The notes below the pieces were generated by a model. It was given only the letters and a program-made list of their open reading frames with translations. It made no database searches and was not told the origin of the DNA. Below, one piece after another: positions 18,601-27,413 of a stretch of DNA of 64,000 nucleotides; position 1 is the first letter of the stretch; every line of letters begins with the position of its first letter. The position numbers and the translations under genes were made by a program. The DNA is from Saprospiraceae bacterium (GTDB lineage Bacteria; Bacteroidota; Bacteroidia; Chitinophagales; Saprospiraceae). The stretch lies in contig JADKAA010000029.1 of the NCBI GenBank assembly GCA_016715465.1, forward strand, positions 1,736,001 to 1,800,000, in the 5' to 3' direction.

Positions 18601-18829
18601 TTACGACGACGTTGAGAATTTTCCCAATAAATTTACGGCCAATTACTTCTTCCTCATCAACATGACTGAGAGTGACATCGCCCGCGTCAATCAGCCCTCG
18701 ATAGACCTCAAAAATGAACTGGACCGCAAATGGTTTGAACTTAAAAAACGGGGTCTGGAATTTTCAGAAAAAGAAATTCCTGCACTGAATGCGGAGTTTT
18801 GGAAACTGGGGGTTGGAAGCGTTTGGTGA
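15671..18829 (+). CDS. Secreted VPS10/sortilin-like Asp-box propeller protein (often labelled glycosyl hydrolase)
   Basis: From the ATG at 15671 the protein has 1,052 residues and a clean signal peptide (MFPRSILSALILLTTFSAFS). It holds many Asp-box turns: KTEDMGIHWSNI, KSTDAGKTWKKI, KSTDGGQSWKNV, KSVDGGDTWEKL, VSSDAGKSWSLV, RSEDGGKSWEVL, TRDGGKTWKNV and SWNGGKSWQPF. These imply two tandem beta-propellers over about residues 40-730. A beta-sandwich-like region follows (about 760-890), then a charged helical tail (about 910-1052) that could be a coiled coil. Bacteroidota carry many proteins of this size and layout; database names such as glycosyl hydrolase are fold-based, and no catalytic residues are evident. 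There is no T9SS domain. Confidence 0.8.
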   Translation: MFPRSILSALILLTTFSAFSQSPNINNANQPDSIFKAVKWRNIGPFRGGRSVTASGVIGDPATYYMGTTGGGLWKTEDMGIHWSNISDGYFQTGSVGAVAVAESDANVVYVGMGEHAVRGVMTHHGDGVYKSTDAGKTWKKIGLDQSQHISRIRIHPTDPNTVFVAAQGALYSKSAERGIYKSTDGGQSWKNVLYVDDKTGCVELSMDMNNPRILYAAMWEHGRLPWKVISGGPGSGLYKSVDGGDTWEKLQNGLPKEMGKMSIAVSRANSEKVYALIESDSDKEAGGLFVSSDAGKSWSLVTNDHRLVQRAWYYIEVFPDPQRENTLYVLSAPALRSEDGGKSWEVLSGTHGDYHDLWINPHNAKNMAIADDGGVAITFNYCKSWSSQDNMPTAQIYRINVDNEFPYNIYGGQQDNSSIKIAHRELGSRSITPESWTYSAGGESAFLAFDPDKPTHVLGGSYQGTIEVLDTRAKAGTNIMAAPIQYLGMDAKDMKYRFNWNAPIIWSKHEPNTYYHGSQYLLKTTDMGQTWSEVSPDLTRNEKEKQGKGGGPYTNEAVGAENYGTLAYIMESPHEKGVIWTGSDDGLVQLTRDGGKTWKNVTPAGLKECLINAIEVSPHDKGTAYIATTRYKFNDHTPGLYKTTDFGKSWTPINNGLAQNAFTRVVREDQEKKDLLFAGTELGIYVSWNGGKSWQPFQLNLPICPITDLRIHKGDLIAATSGRSFWILDDLRLIRQRPNADEGFKLYAPESAYLANGGSELNGNDESFKGSSALHGINPANGVVLYYQIPEVQEGKVLELTITDEAGNHVRTFSSKKDSLFRKWDGGPGEEPTLSCKKGLNRFVWNMRYSSMAGIPDAYFENSFSGHKATPGKYNLKLTYGKENATTTSEILANPLYPTDAATYTNYHETMMKMETELNSMHLMVNTLHKKRQKLDELRSSLAGETKYKDILSRAKTLSDKLKVWDEEMVQRKSKAYDDVENFPNKFTANYFFLINMTESDIARVNQPSIDLKNELDRKWFELKKRGLEFSEKEIPALNAEFWKLGVGSVW

Positions 18830-20303
18830 TTTAGGAATTAGGATTTAGGATTTAGGAATTATGTACCCTCATAAAATAGCTTGACAAAGTTTTACCCTAA
18901 ACCCTAAACCTTGGGGATAACTTTTCACTATTGAAAATAGGTAGTCCTGTGTTTTGGTTTCCACAGAAGCCGTGGAAACTAAATATATCTGTATCGAAAC
19001 GTCTGCGGATTCTGCGAATGGTTCAATATTATCTGGGTGTGAATGATTTATTCATCTGGAATTTAGTTGGGCATTGGAATTTATTCTGCGATTTCAGCGG
19101 GAAAAAAAACTTCTTTTCAGTTCCCGCTGAAACATTGTCCTCCTATTTGATTGGTTACTGATAAATGAATGCCGGAACACTTCGATGATCGTCTCTTCCA
19201 CAGACATGTCTACTAGCGTACCCAGGCAGGCCTGTCTACCAGCGTAGCCAGGTAGAAGCCGCTGATAGGTTTAATTTAAAGTCTGCGGTTTCAGCGTTTG
19301 CCCTAAAATTATTGGAATGTGAGTGATTGATTTACTTAAAAATCTGTTGGGCATTGGAATTTATTCTGCGATTTCAGCGGGAAATAAAATCCCCTTTTCA
19401 GTTCCCGCAGAAACATTGTCCTCCTATTTGATTAGTTACTGATAAATGAATGCCGGAACACTTCGATGATCGCCTTTTTCGCAGACCTGTCTACTAGCGT
19501 ACCCAGGCAGGCCTGTCTACCAGCGTAGCCAGGTAGAAGCCGCTGATAGGTTTAATTTAAAGTCTGCGGTTTCAGCGTTTGGCTTATAATTATTGGAATG
19601 TGAGTGATTGGTTTACTTGAAAATTTGTTGGGTATTGGAATTTATTCTGCGATTTCAGCGGGAAATAAAATCCCCTTTTCAGTTCCCGCAGAAACATTGT
19701 CCTCCTATTTGATTAGTTACTGATAAATGAATGCCGGAACACTTCGATGATCGTCTCTTTCGCCTGCCTGTCTACCAGCGTACCCAGGCAGGCCTGTCTA
19801 CCAGCATAGCCAGGTAGAAGCCGCTGATAGGTTTAATTTAAAGTCTGCGGTTTCAGCGTTTGCCCTAAAATTATTGGAATGTGAGTGATTGATTTACTTA
19901 AAAATCTGTTGGGCATTGGAATTTATTCTGCGATTTCAGCGGGAAATAAAATCCCTTTTCAGTTCCCGCAGAAACATTGTTCTCCTGTATGATATTTAAC
20001 TGATATATGAATGCCGGAACACTTCGATGATCGCCTTTTTCGCAGGCCTGTCTTACTTGCGTAGCCAGGCAGATGACGCTGATTTTCGCAGACTATTTTT
20101 TATACCGACTTATTGCGATCATCGTCTTCTTAAAGAAGGAAGTTAGAAAAGCTTTGTTCTAGTGAGCTTTCTAGCATTCCCCACATCTCCAACATTTTGA
20201 ACATCTCGAACATTTAGAACATTAATGACCCGAACACCAGATCATCTACCTCGCTAATGCCAGTTAGACAGGCCTGAACACCAGTAGCAAACAATAAACA
20301 GGA
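18830..20303. repeat. REP-like intergenic repeat array (cluster A)
   Basis: The 1.47 kb after 15671-18829 carries no credible gene. From about 18940 it consists of four diverged copies of a unit of about 270-290 bp (beginning near 19092, 19362, 19652 and 19925). Each contains two hairpin-forming parts. One is GCGGGAA ... TTCCCGC around the words 'tctgcgatttcagcggg' and 'cccgcagaaa'. The other is CCTGTCTAC-CAGC-GTAGCCAGG, a 9-bp stem with one wobble and a tetraloop. The start (18830-18885) has short runs of 'ggatttagg' and a 23-bp string repeated exactly at 29643-29665. Related clusters occur at 26290, 29690 and 45241. Confidence 0.75.
19645..20177. repeat. Left copy of an about 0.5-kb direct repeat flanking 20304-26081
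   Basis: This segment is nearly identical to 26538-27045. The last 140 bp, including 'cttcttaaagaag' and the end 'gagctttctagcat', match exactly by eye. The main difference is an extra hairpin unit of about 24 bp in this copy. The repeats are in the same orientation and bracket one large gene. Confidence 0.8.
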
Positions 20304-23300
20304 TTAATTCCCCGGACTGATTGTCCCTTCATTTATCATCGACCCTGCAAATTCGCCTCTGCCTTTGTACAGACCTCTATTAAGAAAGGTACCTCCCTGA
20401 ATCACGATGTCCCCATTGTTTGTAATGGTGCCCATATTGATGACCGGATGCAAAACCTTTACCATGGTTCCCGGAGGAATGATTGCCGGCGGTGGACAGC
20501 CATTTTCCCAGGTTGCATCGGTGTAATAGTCTCCAGGCTGTATGGTTCTATAAAGCGTACCAACCTCATCGATGTTGCCATCGCAATTGTCATCCATGCC
20601 ATTGTTGCATATTTCAACATCTGCAATACTGATGGCCAGTGTATTGTTTGACAATATCTCGCTGGAACATACGATGCCCACCCCGGATTCGATATGGGTC
20701 ACGGTAATTTGATAATTTCCATTCATTAAGGTCAACAACATAAAGTCTCCAGTGCCCGGAGTATTTACCATCATGGCTGAGGATTGATTGTTGTGTGCTG
20801 CGTCTCCGGAAACATTATAACGCACCGTATATTGACCTGCCGGCAAATCCGCTATATCTGAATTGATGGTAATGATTCCATTCGAACAGGAAGGGTTGGT
20901 CACGCTAATGCTGTTTAAATTATAGGCAGGACATTGAAATTGAATGATGATGGATCCATTGGCACCGGACCCGCCATCGGCACCATTGCCGCCACCGCCA
21001 CCACCGCCACCTGGCTGTACGCCTGGTGCACCTGGCATGCCTGTTCCTGGCGCTCCATTACCACCATTTCCTCCTGCATCACCTCCCGGGGCTCCGCCGC
21101 CGCCTGCGCCACCAATGCCCCCACTTCCGGCACCAGAACCGCCGCCACCGCCACCTCCACCTCCAGCTCCAGAGGCACCACCTCCGCCACCGCCACCACC
21201 GCCACCGGAACCTGAACCTCCGCCGCCACCTTCACCAGACCCTCCGCCGCCACCAGCTCCGCCGCCGCCGCCACCAGATCCGGACCCACCGGCACCGCCT
21301 GAGAGGCCATTTGATGCATGACCACCACCCGCTACAATACTTCCGATAGAAGAAGATTCTCCGTCATTTCCGGAGGCATTCCCGGAATTTCCGCCACTGC
21401 CACCATCGCCTATGGTAAATTCTATGTCCTGATTTAAAACCACCGGAATCATGCCTTGTCGAAAAGCACCTCCTCCGCCACCTCCTGATCCATTGCTGCC
21501 GCCTCCGGCTCCACCTCCCCAGACCTGAGCGCTGATGCCCGTAACTCCGGAAGGAACAATGATGGTGTCTAAACCAGGCTCATCAAAACTTTCTATTTTG
21601 TTGTTGGAACAAGGTAGATTTTCATCCACCCAACCATTGCAATTGTTATCCAAACCATCACATATTTCTGCCTGGCCTGCGCTGATGAAAAAATTGCCAT
21701 CATCACAGTCGGCTGCATTGCTGACATATCCCATTGGAACTGTACACCCCTGAATGGAGCCGATTGTACTGCCAAAGCCATCACCATCGGCATCTGGATA
21801 AAAAGTCAACAAAACTCCTTCATCAATAAGGCCATTACAATTGTTGTCCACCAAATCACAAACCTCTGTAGTAATGGAGTTCACCGTCACATCAAAAGAC
21901 ACCTCAGTAGCTACATTTCCTGCAGCATCCGTAGCCCCCAGTACTATGTGCGTAACACCCCAAAGCAATGAATTATAACTTAGTGAGGTACCGTTTGCCA
22001 CGGAAGCCGAATGCGTGGTAGCGCCGGTCATTTGGTAAGTCCATGACCCACCACTGCAATTATCCATCATAGGGTTTGACAAAAACAGAGGAGCCTGACA
22101 CGTGCCCAATGGTGCGTTAATTGTTTGATTTCCCGGATTGGTCAATACCGGTTTGCTGAGGTCTTTGGCTATGAGGTCGATGTTACAAGTTTCATTGTTT
22201 CCACCTTCGTCGGTTATGGTAATTTCGACCGTTTGTACCTGGTTGTGCGCAGAATTAAAAGTAGTGCCAATGGGTGGGTCGGTTGTAAGTACATAACTGC
22301 AATTGTCCTGACCAATAGGCCTAACTGAAGAACCTGAAATTATCTTCGCATAATTAAGTTTACAGCCCACATTATAAAAAACTGCAATTGGGTAAATCAA
22401 ATCCGGATTATTATTCTCAATGATGCCCATTTTATCCGGTCCTACCCCTGTTATTAAATAAGAAATGACAGGTCCTGTTCTTTGCATTCGGATGGTTACT
22501 GTATTTCCAACCACGGCATTAAAACTCACCGGATTGTCCCAGGTAAGGCCAAAAAGCGATGATATCATATAACCCTGATCAAAATAAACATAAACAGCCT
22601 GATCGTCATTGCTATAACCATGGACCAAAAGGTTGGCAGGATCCGGGTTTACTTTGGTGTACCCAAACATACAATCTCCATTGCCTATGCCACCGGCACT
22701 GTATATGGTGACCTTGTATTCGATGACAAAATCACCAGCCATGGGAAATGCCTCTGCACCATTCTGCCAGCCCACCAGTCCGGTAGGTTCAAGTCCTCCC
22801 ATTGAACCATAAGCCGGTAGATTCGCGGGGAAAGCTTTGCTCCAACCCATGGGTGCATTGGAAATATTGGGATCAGGAATATAATATTCACCAGGAATGA
22901 CCAGTTCACAATCTGTGTTCAGTGCCACATCCATCGTTGCGGGACAGTCCAGCACAGGCAAGGTAATGTCATCGACAATGACATCCTGATCAACGTTAAC
23001 CACATTGCCATTTCCATCGTCAAAGGTCCAGGTCACTGTAAAGGTGCCCTGCACGTCATAAATCAAAGGGTCTGTTGTTGTTCCTGTAATGTTACCCGCA
23101 CAGTTGTCAAAGGCGGCCGGAACAGGCACCACTACTTCACATTCACCGGTCAAGGTGCTTAATGATGGCGTGTCTGGATCTTCATTGTCTGTGACGGTCA
23201 CAGTAAAAATGCAATTGTCCGATCCAACGCCACTGGTAGCGGTAACAGTAACCTCTGTGATACCTGGTGGAAAGGCCGTACCTGTTCCAGTACCTGTGCC

Positions 23301-26081
23301 ACTGCCAGTCAGATCTCCCGTAAATGCGTAAGTAAAGGTTGGACTTGGGTTGCCATCGGCCTGAACCACATAATTAAGGACGCTGCTGCATTCCCCCGGA
23401 TCTGTGTCAATACTTTGATTGGAAGGACACAGCGTGATACTTGGAAAAGTATAAATTGCCTCATACGCCCCTATGTCAAAAACTCCCACCCTCATAACGC
23501 CATCCAGGTCAGTGACAGGTGATACCGATGCCGGATCGGATTGATTGATGGCTGGTGACCCAATATTTAGGTGCAGGTCAAAATTGGGCAAACTTCCATT
23601 GACAAATAAAGGGTTGGCATTTATGATGGAGCCACCACTGTTATTGCCTTGAATAATGGAATAAGAAATTACAGGCACCGAAGCGACATCATTATTAAAA
23701 ATTCCATCTCCATTATTCCAAAGGATACAGTTTTTAATGACCGGATCGCAATTGATATTATTGTATATCCCATCACCAGCACCTACGGACGTATTCAGGG
23801 ATAAAGTACAATTTGTCAATGTGGAACTTGAAGTATTGTTATTGTAGATACCTCCTCCCTGCGTAGTCAATGCTGAATTACCGGCAATTTCGCAATTGGT
23901 AAATTGTGTGTTGGAAATGTTATTCACAATCGCTCCACCTGCACCCCCGGTATTATTATTGATTTTACATCCAGTAAAATGAACAGTTGCAGCGTTGGTA
24001 TTGGCCGAGTTTACATAAATGGCTCCGCCTCCATTGGTTGCTGAATTTTGGCTAAAGTTACAATTATTGATTCCAGAGCTGCCCATAGGAAGATTAAAAT
24101 ACCAGGCTCCCGCATCATCGGTTGCATTATTTTGGGTGAATGTACAATTGGTCATGGTAGCATTGGACGAAGATAAATAAACTGCCCCACCCCTCACAGC
24201 AGCATTTGTCGTAAAAGTACAATTCGTCAAACTTAAGGTGGATGAGGTGTGGTGAAGAGCTCCGCCATCAACGACTGAAGTATTACTGGTAAATGTACAA
24301 CTATTTATGTTGGGGGCAGATGAAGTGATATTATACATAGCTCCTCCGCTGTTCGCTAGGTTCTGAGTAAATATACAATTCGTAACCATTGGACTGCTTG
24401 AAGTATTATGCATGCCTCCTCCATTGTTATATGGACTGGCCCCATTGGCATTTCCATCCCTGATGGTAAAGCCATCCAAAACTGCTGAAGTGCCAAGCCC
24501 GGAATTGACAATGACCCTGTAGGAATTGTCAGTATTGACATTTAAAGTTCCTATATCTCCACTTAAGATTGTCGGATATAATGTCAAATTTCTGTCTGCA
24601 AACACAGGATCGCCTGAAGGTGGAAATCCTCCATAAATAGCTACTCCATTTTTCATTTGAAATGAAATGGTTCTGTCGCTGCCTGAAGTTGGGAAATAAG
24701 TACCCTGTGCGACCCAAACTTCTGTTACATCAGGTGCATTGATCATGGCCTGCAAATCACCTGAAGGAGTAGCCCATGTGAGACCATCTCCAGTAGCACC
24801 TTGTCTGACGTACCGGATTGATGAGCCCGCAGAATTTAGATATCTGGATAAAACATACTGTGGGTTTCCGCCACTCATGGCGAAACCTGCTGCAATAATT
24901 TTACCATCGCCTTGGAGACTAATAGATACTATTTGATCCGCTATTCCTGTTACAGTGTGGGTAACTTTGCCACCAGTACCAAATGATGTATCCAGCGTGC
25001 CGTCGTCATTGTATTTAACCAATGCGAATCTATCGGTCCCAATATTGGCAGTACCCGCCAGAATTACTTTTCCATTTGGTTGAACAACCATCGTCTTGCA
25101 TTCATCGGTTCCTGAACCAACTGGCGTGGTCACATATCCAACTCCATTAAAAGTTAAATCCAAAGTCCCATTGTCATTTAACCGAAGTAATAAAAAGTCC
25201 CGGTTTGTTGATGTATAGGACATACCTCCTACTAGAATTTTACCACTTGACAACACTTTAACTTTACTTCCCTGGTCAAAACCAGTCGCATTAATTCCAA
25301 AAGTAAATATGCCATCACCACTGAAGGTATTGTCAAAGCTTCCATTATCGTTCAATCTTATGGCAGTAAGGTCATATTCTGTTCCAGTATTCGCCCTCCC
25401 TACCAGGACTATTTTTCCATCTAGCTGTACATCTACAGAGATTGCCTGATCATCGAGACTCCCAATATCCAAAGTCCTATATCCAATACCATTGAAACTG
25501 TTATCCAGGTTGCCATTGGTATCTAATCTGATAATCAAAGCAAGATCACTTCCTCCATTGTTTGCCAAACCAACTACCAATATTTTACCATCTGGTTGGA
25601 CCACAATTGCCCGGCCTTCATTCCTGTTAAATACTGAAAATGTAACTATTCCATTTACTCCAAATGAGGGATCAACCATGGCAGTTGCAGGTATCATCCT
25701 GATCACCTTGATGTTACTGTTGCCTCCCCCCTCTGAGAAACCCATTAAAACAATTTTACCGTCTGCGTCAAAGTCCAGTGATTGCAAGATGTCACTTCTA
25801 CCTGCAAAATCAAAACCCTGTCCTCCAAAAGTCAGATCTGTTGCCCCATTTGGTAAGGATTTTAAAATAATCATATCATTGGATAACTCATCCGGATCAA
25901 AATAGTATCCCACTGAATATATACCTCCATCGGCAGGGTGTTCCTTTACGTCATAGGCAATCCTCATGCTAGGAAAAACCCTTATTCCGTCGGTGTCAAA
26001 AGTTGGATCAAGCATACCTGATTGACCAAAAGTCTGACTGGAAATAAATAGCACAAAATAGAAGTGAATTGCGAATTTCAT
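20304..26081 (-). CDS. Giant secreted mosaic protein: delta-60 propeller, beta-helix, HYR, MopE motifs and Gly-rich region
   Basis: This 1,925-residue protein has a signal peptide (MKFAIHFYFVLFISSQTFG). Domains in order: about seven delta-60-type repeats (20-420; DGKIVLVGRANTG, LDTNGNLDNSFNG); a right-handed beta-helix of POMP-like repeats (about 430-880; NCTFTTNAAVRGGAVYLSSS); HYR-like modules (about 880-1060 and 1310-1400) around a Trp-rich domain; MopE-type motifs DNNCNGLIDEG, DNNCNGWVDEN and DDNCDGNIDEV; and a Gly-rich stretch of about 190 residues (about 1520-1710, nucleotides 20950-21515) before an Ig-like module. It ends in a tail (GTITNNGDIVIQGGTF ... GTISPGN) shared with 14181-15512. 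No type A T9SS domain is present. It is probably a surface or matrix protein. About 0.5-kb direct repeats flank the gene. Confidence 0.8.
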   Translation of the reverse strand: MKFAIHFYFVLFISSQTFGQSGMLDPTFDTDGIRVFPSMRIAYDVKEHPADGGIYSVGYYFDPDELSNDMIILKSLPNGATDLTFGGQGFDFAGRSDILQSLDFDADGKIVLMGFSEGGGNSNIKVIRMIPATAMVDPSFGVNGIVTFSVFNRNEGRAIVVQPDGKILVVGLANNGGSDLALIIRLDTNGNLDNSFNGIGYRTLDIGSLDDQAISVDVQLDGKIVLVGRANTGTEYDLTAIRLNDNGSFDNTFSGDGIFTFGINATGFDQGSKVKVLSSGKILVGGMSYTSTNRDFLLLRLNDNGTLDLTFNGVGYVTTPVGSGTDECKTMVVQPNGKVILAGTANIGTDRFALVKYNDDGTLDTSFGTGGKVTHTVTGIADQIVSISLQGDGKIIAAGFAMSGGNPQYVLSRYLNSAGSSIRYVRQGATGDGLTWATPSGDLQAMINAPDVTEVWVAQGTYFPTSGSDRTISFQMKNGVAIYGGFPPSGDPVFADRNLTLYPTILSGDIGTLNVNTDNSYRVIVNSGLGTSAVLDGFTIRDGNANGASPYNNGGGMHNTSSSPMVTNCIFTQNLANSGGAMYNITSSAPNINSCTFTSNTSVVDGGALHHTSSTLSLTNCTFTTNAAVRGGAVYLSSSNATMTNCTFTQNNATDDAGAWYFNLPMGSSGINNCNFSQNSATNGGGAIYVNSANTNAATVHFTGCKINNNTGGAGGAIVNNISNTQFTNCEIAGNSALTTQGGGIYNNNTSSSTLTNCTLSLNTSVGAGDGIYNNINCDPVIKNCILWNNGDGIFNNDVASVPVISYSIIQGNNSGGSIINANPLFVNGSLPNFDLHLNIGSPAINQSDPASVSPVTDLDGVMRVGVFDIGAYEAIYTFPSITLCPSNQSIDTDPGECSSVLNYVVQADGNPSPTFTYAFTGDLTGSGTGTGTGTAFPPGITEVTVTATSGVGSDNCIFTVTVTDNEDPDTPSLSTLTGECEVVVPVPAAFDNCAGNITGTTTDPLIYDVQGTFTVTWTFDDGNGNVVNVDQDVIVDDITLPVLDCPATMDVALNTDCELVIPGEYYIPDPNISNAPMGWSKAFPANLPAYGSMGGLEPTGLVGWQNGAEAFPMAGDFVIEYKVTIYSAGGIGNGDCMFGYTKVNPDPANLLVHGYSNDDQAVYVYFDQGYMISSLFGLTWDNPVSFNAVVGNTVTIRMQRTGPVISYLITGVGPDKMGIIENNNPDLIYPIAVFYNVGCKLNYAKIISGSSVRPIGQDNCSYVLTTDPPIGTTFNSAHNQVQTVEITITDEGGNNETCNIDLIAKDLSKPVLTNPGNQTINAPLGTCQAPLFLSNPMMDNCSGGSWTYQMTGATTHSASVANGTSLSYNSLLWGVTHIVLGATDAAGNVATEVSFDVTVNSITTEVCDLVDNNCNGLIDEGVLLTFYPDADGDGFGSTIGSIQGCTVPMGYVSNAADCDDGNFFISAGQAEICDGLDNNCNGWVDENLPCSNNKIESFDEPGLDTIIVPSGVTGISAQVWGGGAGGGSNGSGGGGGGAFRQGMIPVVLNQDIEFTIGDGGSGGNSGNASGNDGESSSIGSIVAGGGHASNGLSGGAGGSGSGGGGGGAGGGGGSGEGGGGGSGSGGGGGGGGGGASGAGGGGGGGGGSGAGSGGIGGAGGGGAPGGDAGGNGGNGAPGTGMPGAPGVQPGGGGGGGGNGADGGSGANGSIIIQFQCPAYNLNSISVTNPSCSNGIITINSDIADLPAGQYTVRYNVSGDAAHNNQSSAMMVNTPGTGDFMLLTLMNGNYQITVTHIESGVGIVCSSEILSNNTLAISIADVEICNNGMDDNCDGNIDEVGTLYRTIQPGDYYTDATWENGCPPPAIIPPGTMVKVLHPVINMGTITNNGDIVIQGGTFLNRGLYKGRGEFAGSMINEGTISPGN

Positions 26082-27121
26082 GAGGTTTTATTTCATGCTA
26101 AGATAAGATTTTGAATTAATTTATTTTCTATAACAAAAGTTATAGGTTTTAAGGCCCTTAAGATTAAAACAACAAAAGAGTATCGTCGACATTGATTGCA
26201 CTTTATCGCAAAACAAGCCAACCAATGCTTCGATAAAAAGCACACTATATCAATTATTTACGCTATGAATAAATATTTAATTTATACTATTAGAAATCGG
26301 TAATTCGAGGAATCTGCCTGGCTGCACGAGTGAAGCCATCAAAATAATTAGGTTATTTTGTCCCGCAGATTTCGCAGGCCTGTCTACCAGCGTAGCCAGG
26401 TAGACCTGTCTAATGGCGTAGCCAGGTAGAAGCCGTTGAGGAGTTTAATTTAAACTCTGCGGTTTCAGCGAATGGATCAATTCTAATTGGATGTGAATTA
26501 TTATTTGATTTTGAAGTGACTTAGGCGGTGTGATTTTTTCTGCGATTTCAGCGGGAAATAAAATCCCCTTTTCAGTTCCCGCAGAAACATTGTCCTCCTA
26601 TTTGATTAGTTACTGATAAATGAATGCCGGAACACTTCGATGATCGTCTCTTTCGCCTGCCTGTCTACCAGCGTAGCCAGGTAGAAGCCGCTGATAGGTT
26701 TAATTTAAAGTCTGCGGTTTCAGCGTTTGCCCTAAAATTATTGGAATGTGAGTGATTGATTTACTTAAAAATCTGTTGGGCATTGGAATTTATTCTGCGA
26801 TTTCAGCGGGAAATAAAATCCCCTGTTCAGTTCCCGCAGAAACATTGTTCTCCTGTATGATATTTAACTGATATATGAATGCCGGAACACTTCGATGATC
26901 GCCTTTTTCGCAGGCCTGTCTTACTTGCGTAGCCAGGCAGATGACGCTGATTTTCGCAGACTATTTTTTATACCGACTTATTGCGATCATCGTCTTCTTA
27001 AAGAAGGAAGTTAGAAAAGCTTTGTTCTAGTGAGCTTTCTAGCATAGCCAAAAAGGGGCACGCCTGAATAATTTAGATAAATGGCTAGACGAAGTCAGCC
27101 CGTATTTTCATTTCGAATATT
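26082..27121. repeat. REP-like intergenic repeat array (cluster B)
   Basis: This region lies upstream of the giant gene and holds no credible coding sequence. Its first 200 bp are AT-rich and probably carry that gene's promoter, though no TAnnTTTG was seen. From about 26340 it holds the hairpin units described for cluster A ('gcctgtctaccagcgtagcc', 'tctgcgatttcagcggg'), ending in the right copy of the long direct repeat and a triplicated 'gaatatttt'. Confidence 0.75.
26538..27045. repeat. Right copy of the about 0.5-kb direct repeat flanking 20304-26081
   Basis: This copy pairs with 19645-20177 in the same orientation, nearly base for base. It lacks one hairpin unit of about 24 bp. Recombination between the two copies would delete the intervening 6.4 kb with the giant gene. 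Confidence 0.8.
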
Positions 27122-27169
27122 TTGAATATTTTGAATATTTTGAACATCAAAACTCCAGATCACCCCACC

Positions 27170-27375
27170 TCGATTTTCACAGTTTCCCGATTTATTCGAT
27201 TTCCCGATTTATTCGATTCCCGCGATTTATTCGATTTCCCGATTTATTCGATTTTCACAGTTTCCCGATTTATTCGATTCCCGCGATTTATTCGATTCCC
27301 GCGATTTATTCGATTTCCCGATTTATTCGATTCCCGCGATTTCCCGATTCCCGCGATTTCCGCGATTTCCCTACC
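27170..27375. repeat. Tandem simple repeat of 'gatttattcgatttccc' type
   Basis: About ten imperfect copies of a 16-18-bp unit alternate between 'cgatttattcgatttcc' and 'cgatttattcgattcccg'. The stretch can be read as protein (FPDLFDSRDLF) but only because the unit lacks stops. It ends 40 bp from the parE stop codon. A short 'cctgtctaactggcgttagccagg' hairpin of the REP type follows at 27374-27400. Confidence 0.7.
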
Positions 27376-27413
27376 TGTCTAACTGGCGTTAGCCAGGTAG
27401 ATTTCCCCGCTCA

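Noticed and set aside
20934..21349. Pro-rich plus-strand frames opposite the Gly-rich segment
   Set aside because: They are mirror images of GGN codons; the minus frame continues as an ordered 1,925-residue protein.
22780..22800. tRNA-like T-loop string 'ggttcaagtcc'
   Set aside because: No acceptor, D or anticodon arms surround it and it lies within a coding region.
27122..27382. 86-codon frame before parE
   Set aside because: It is a translation of the simple repeat with monotone FPDLFDSRDLF units.
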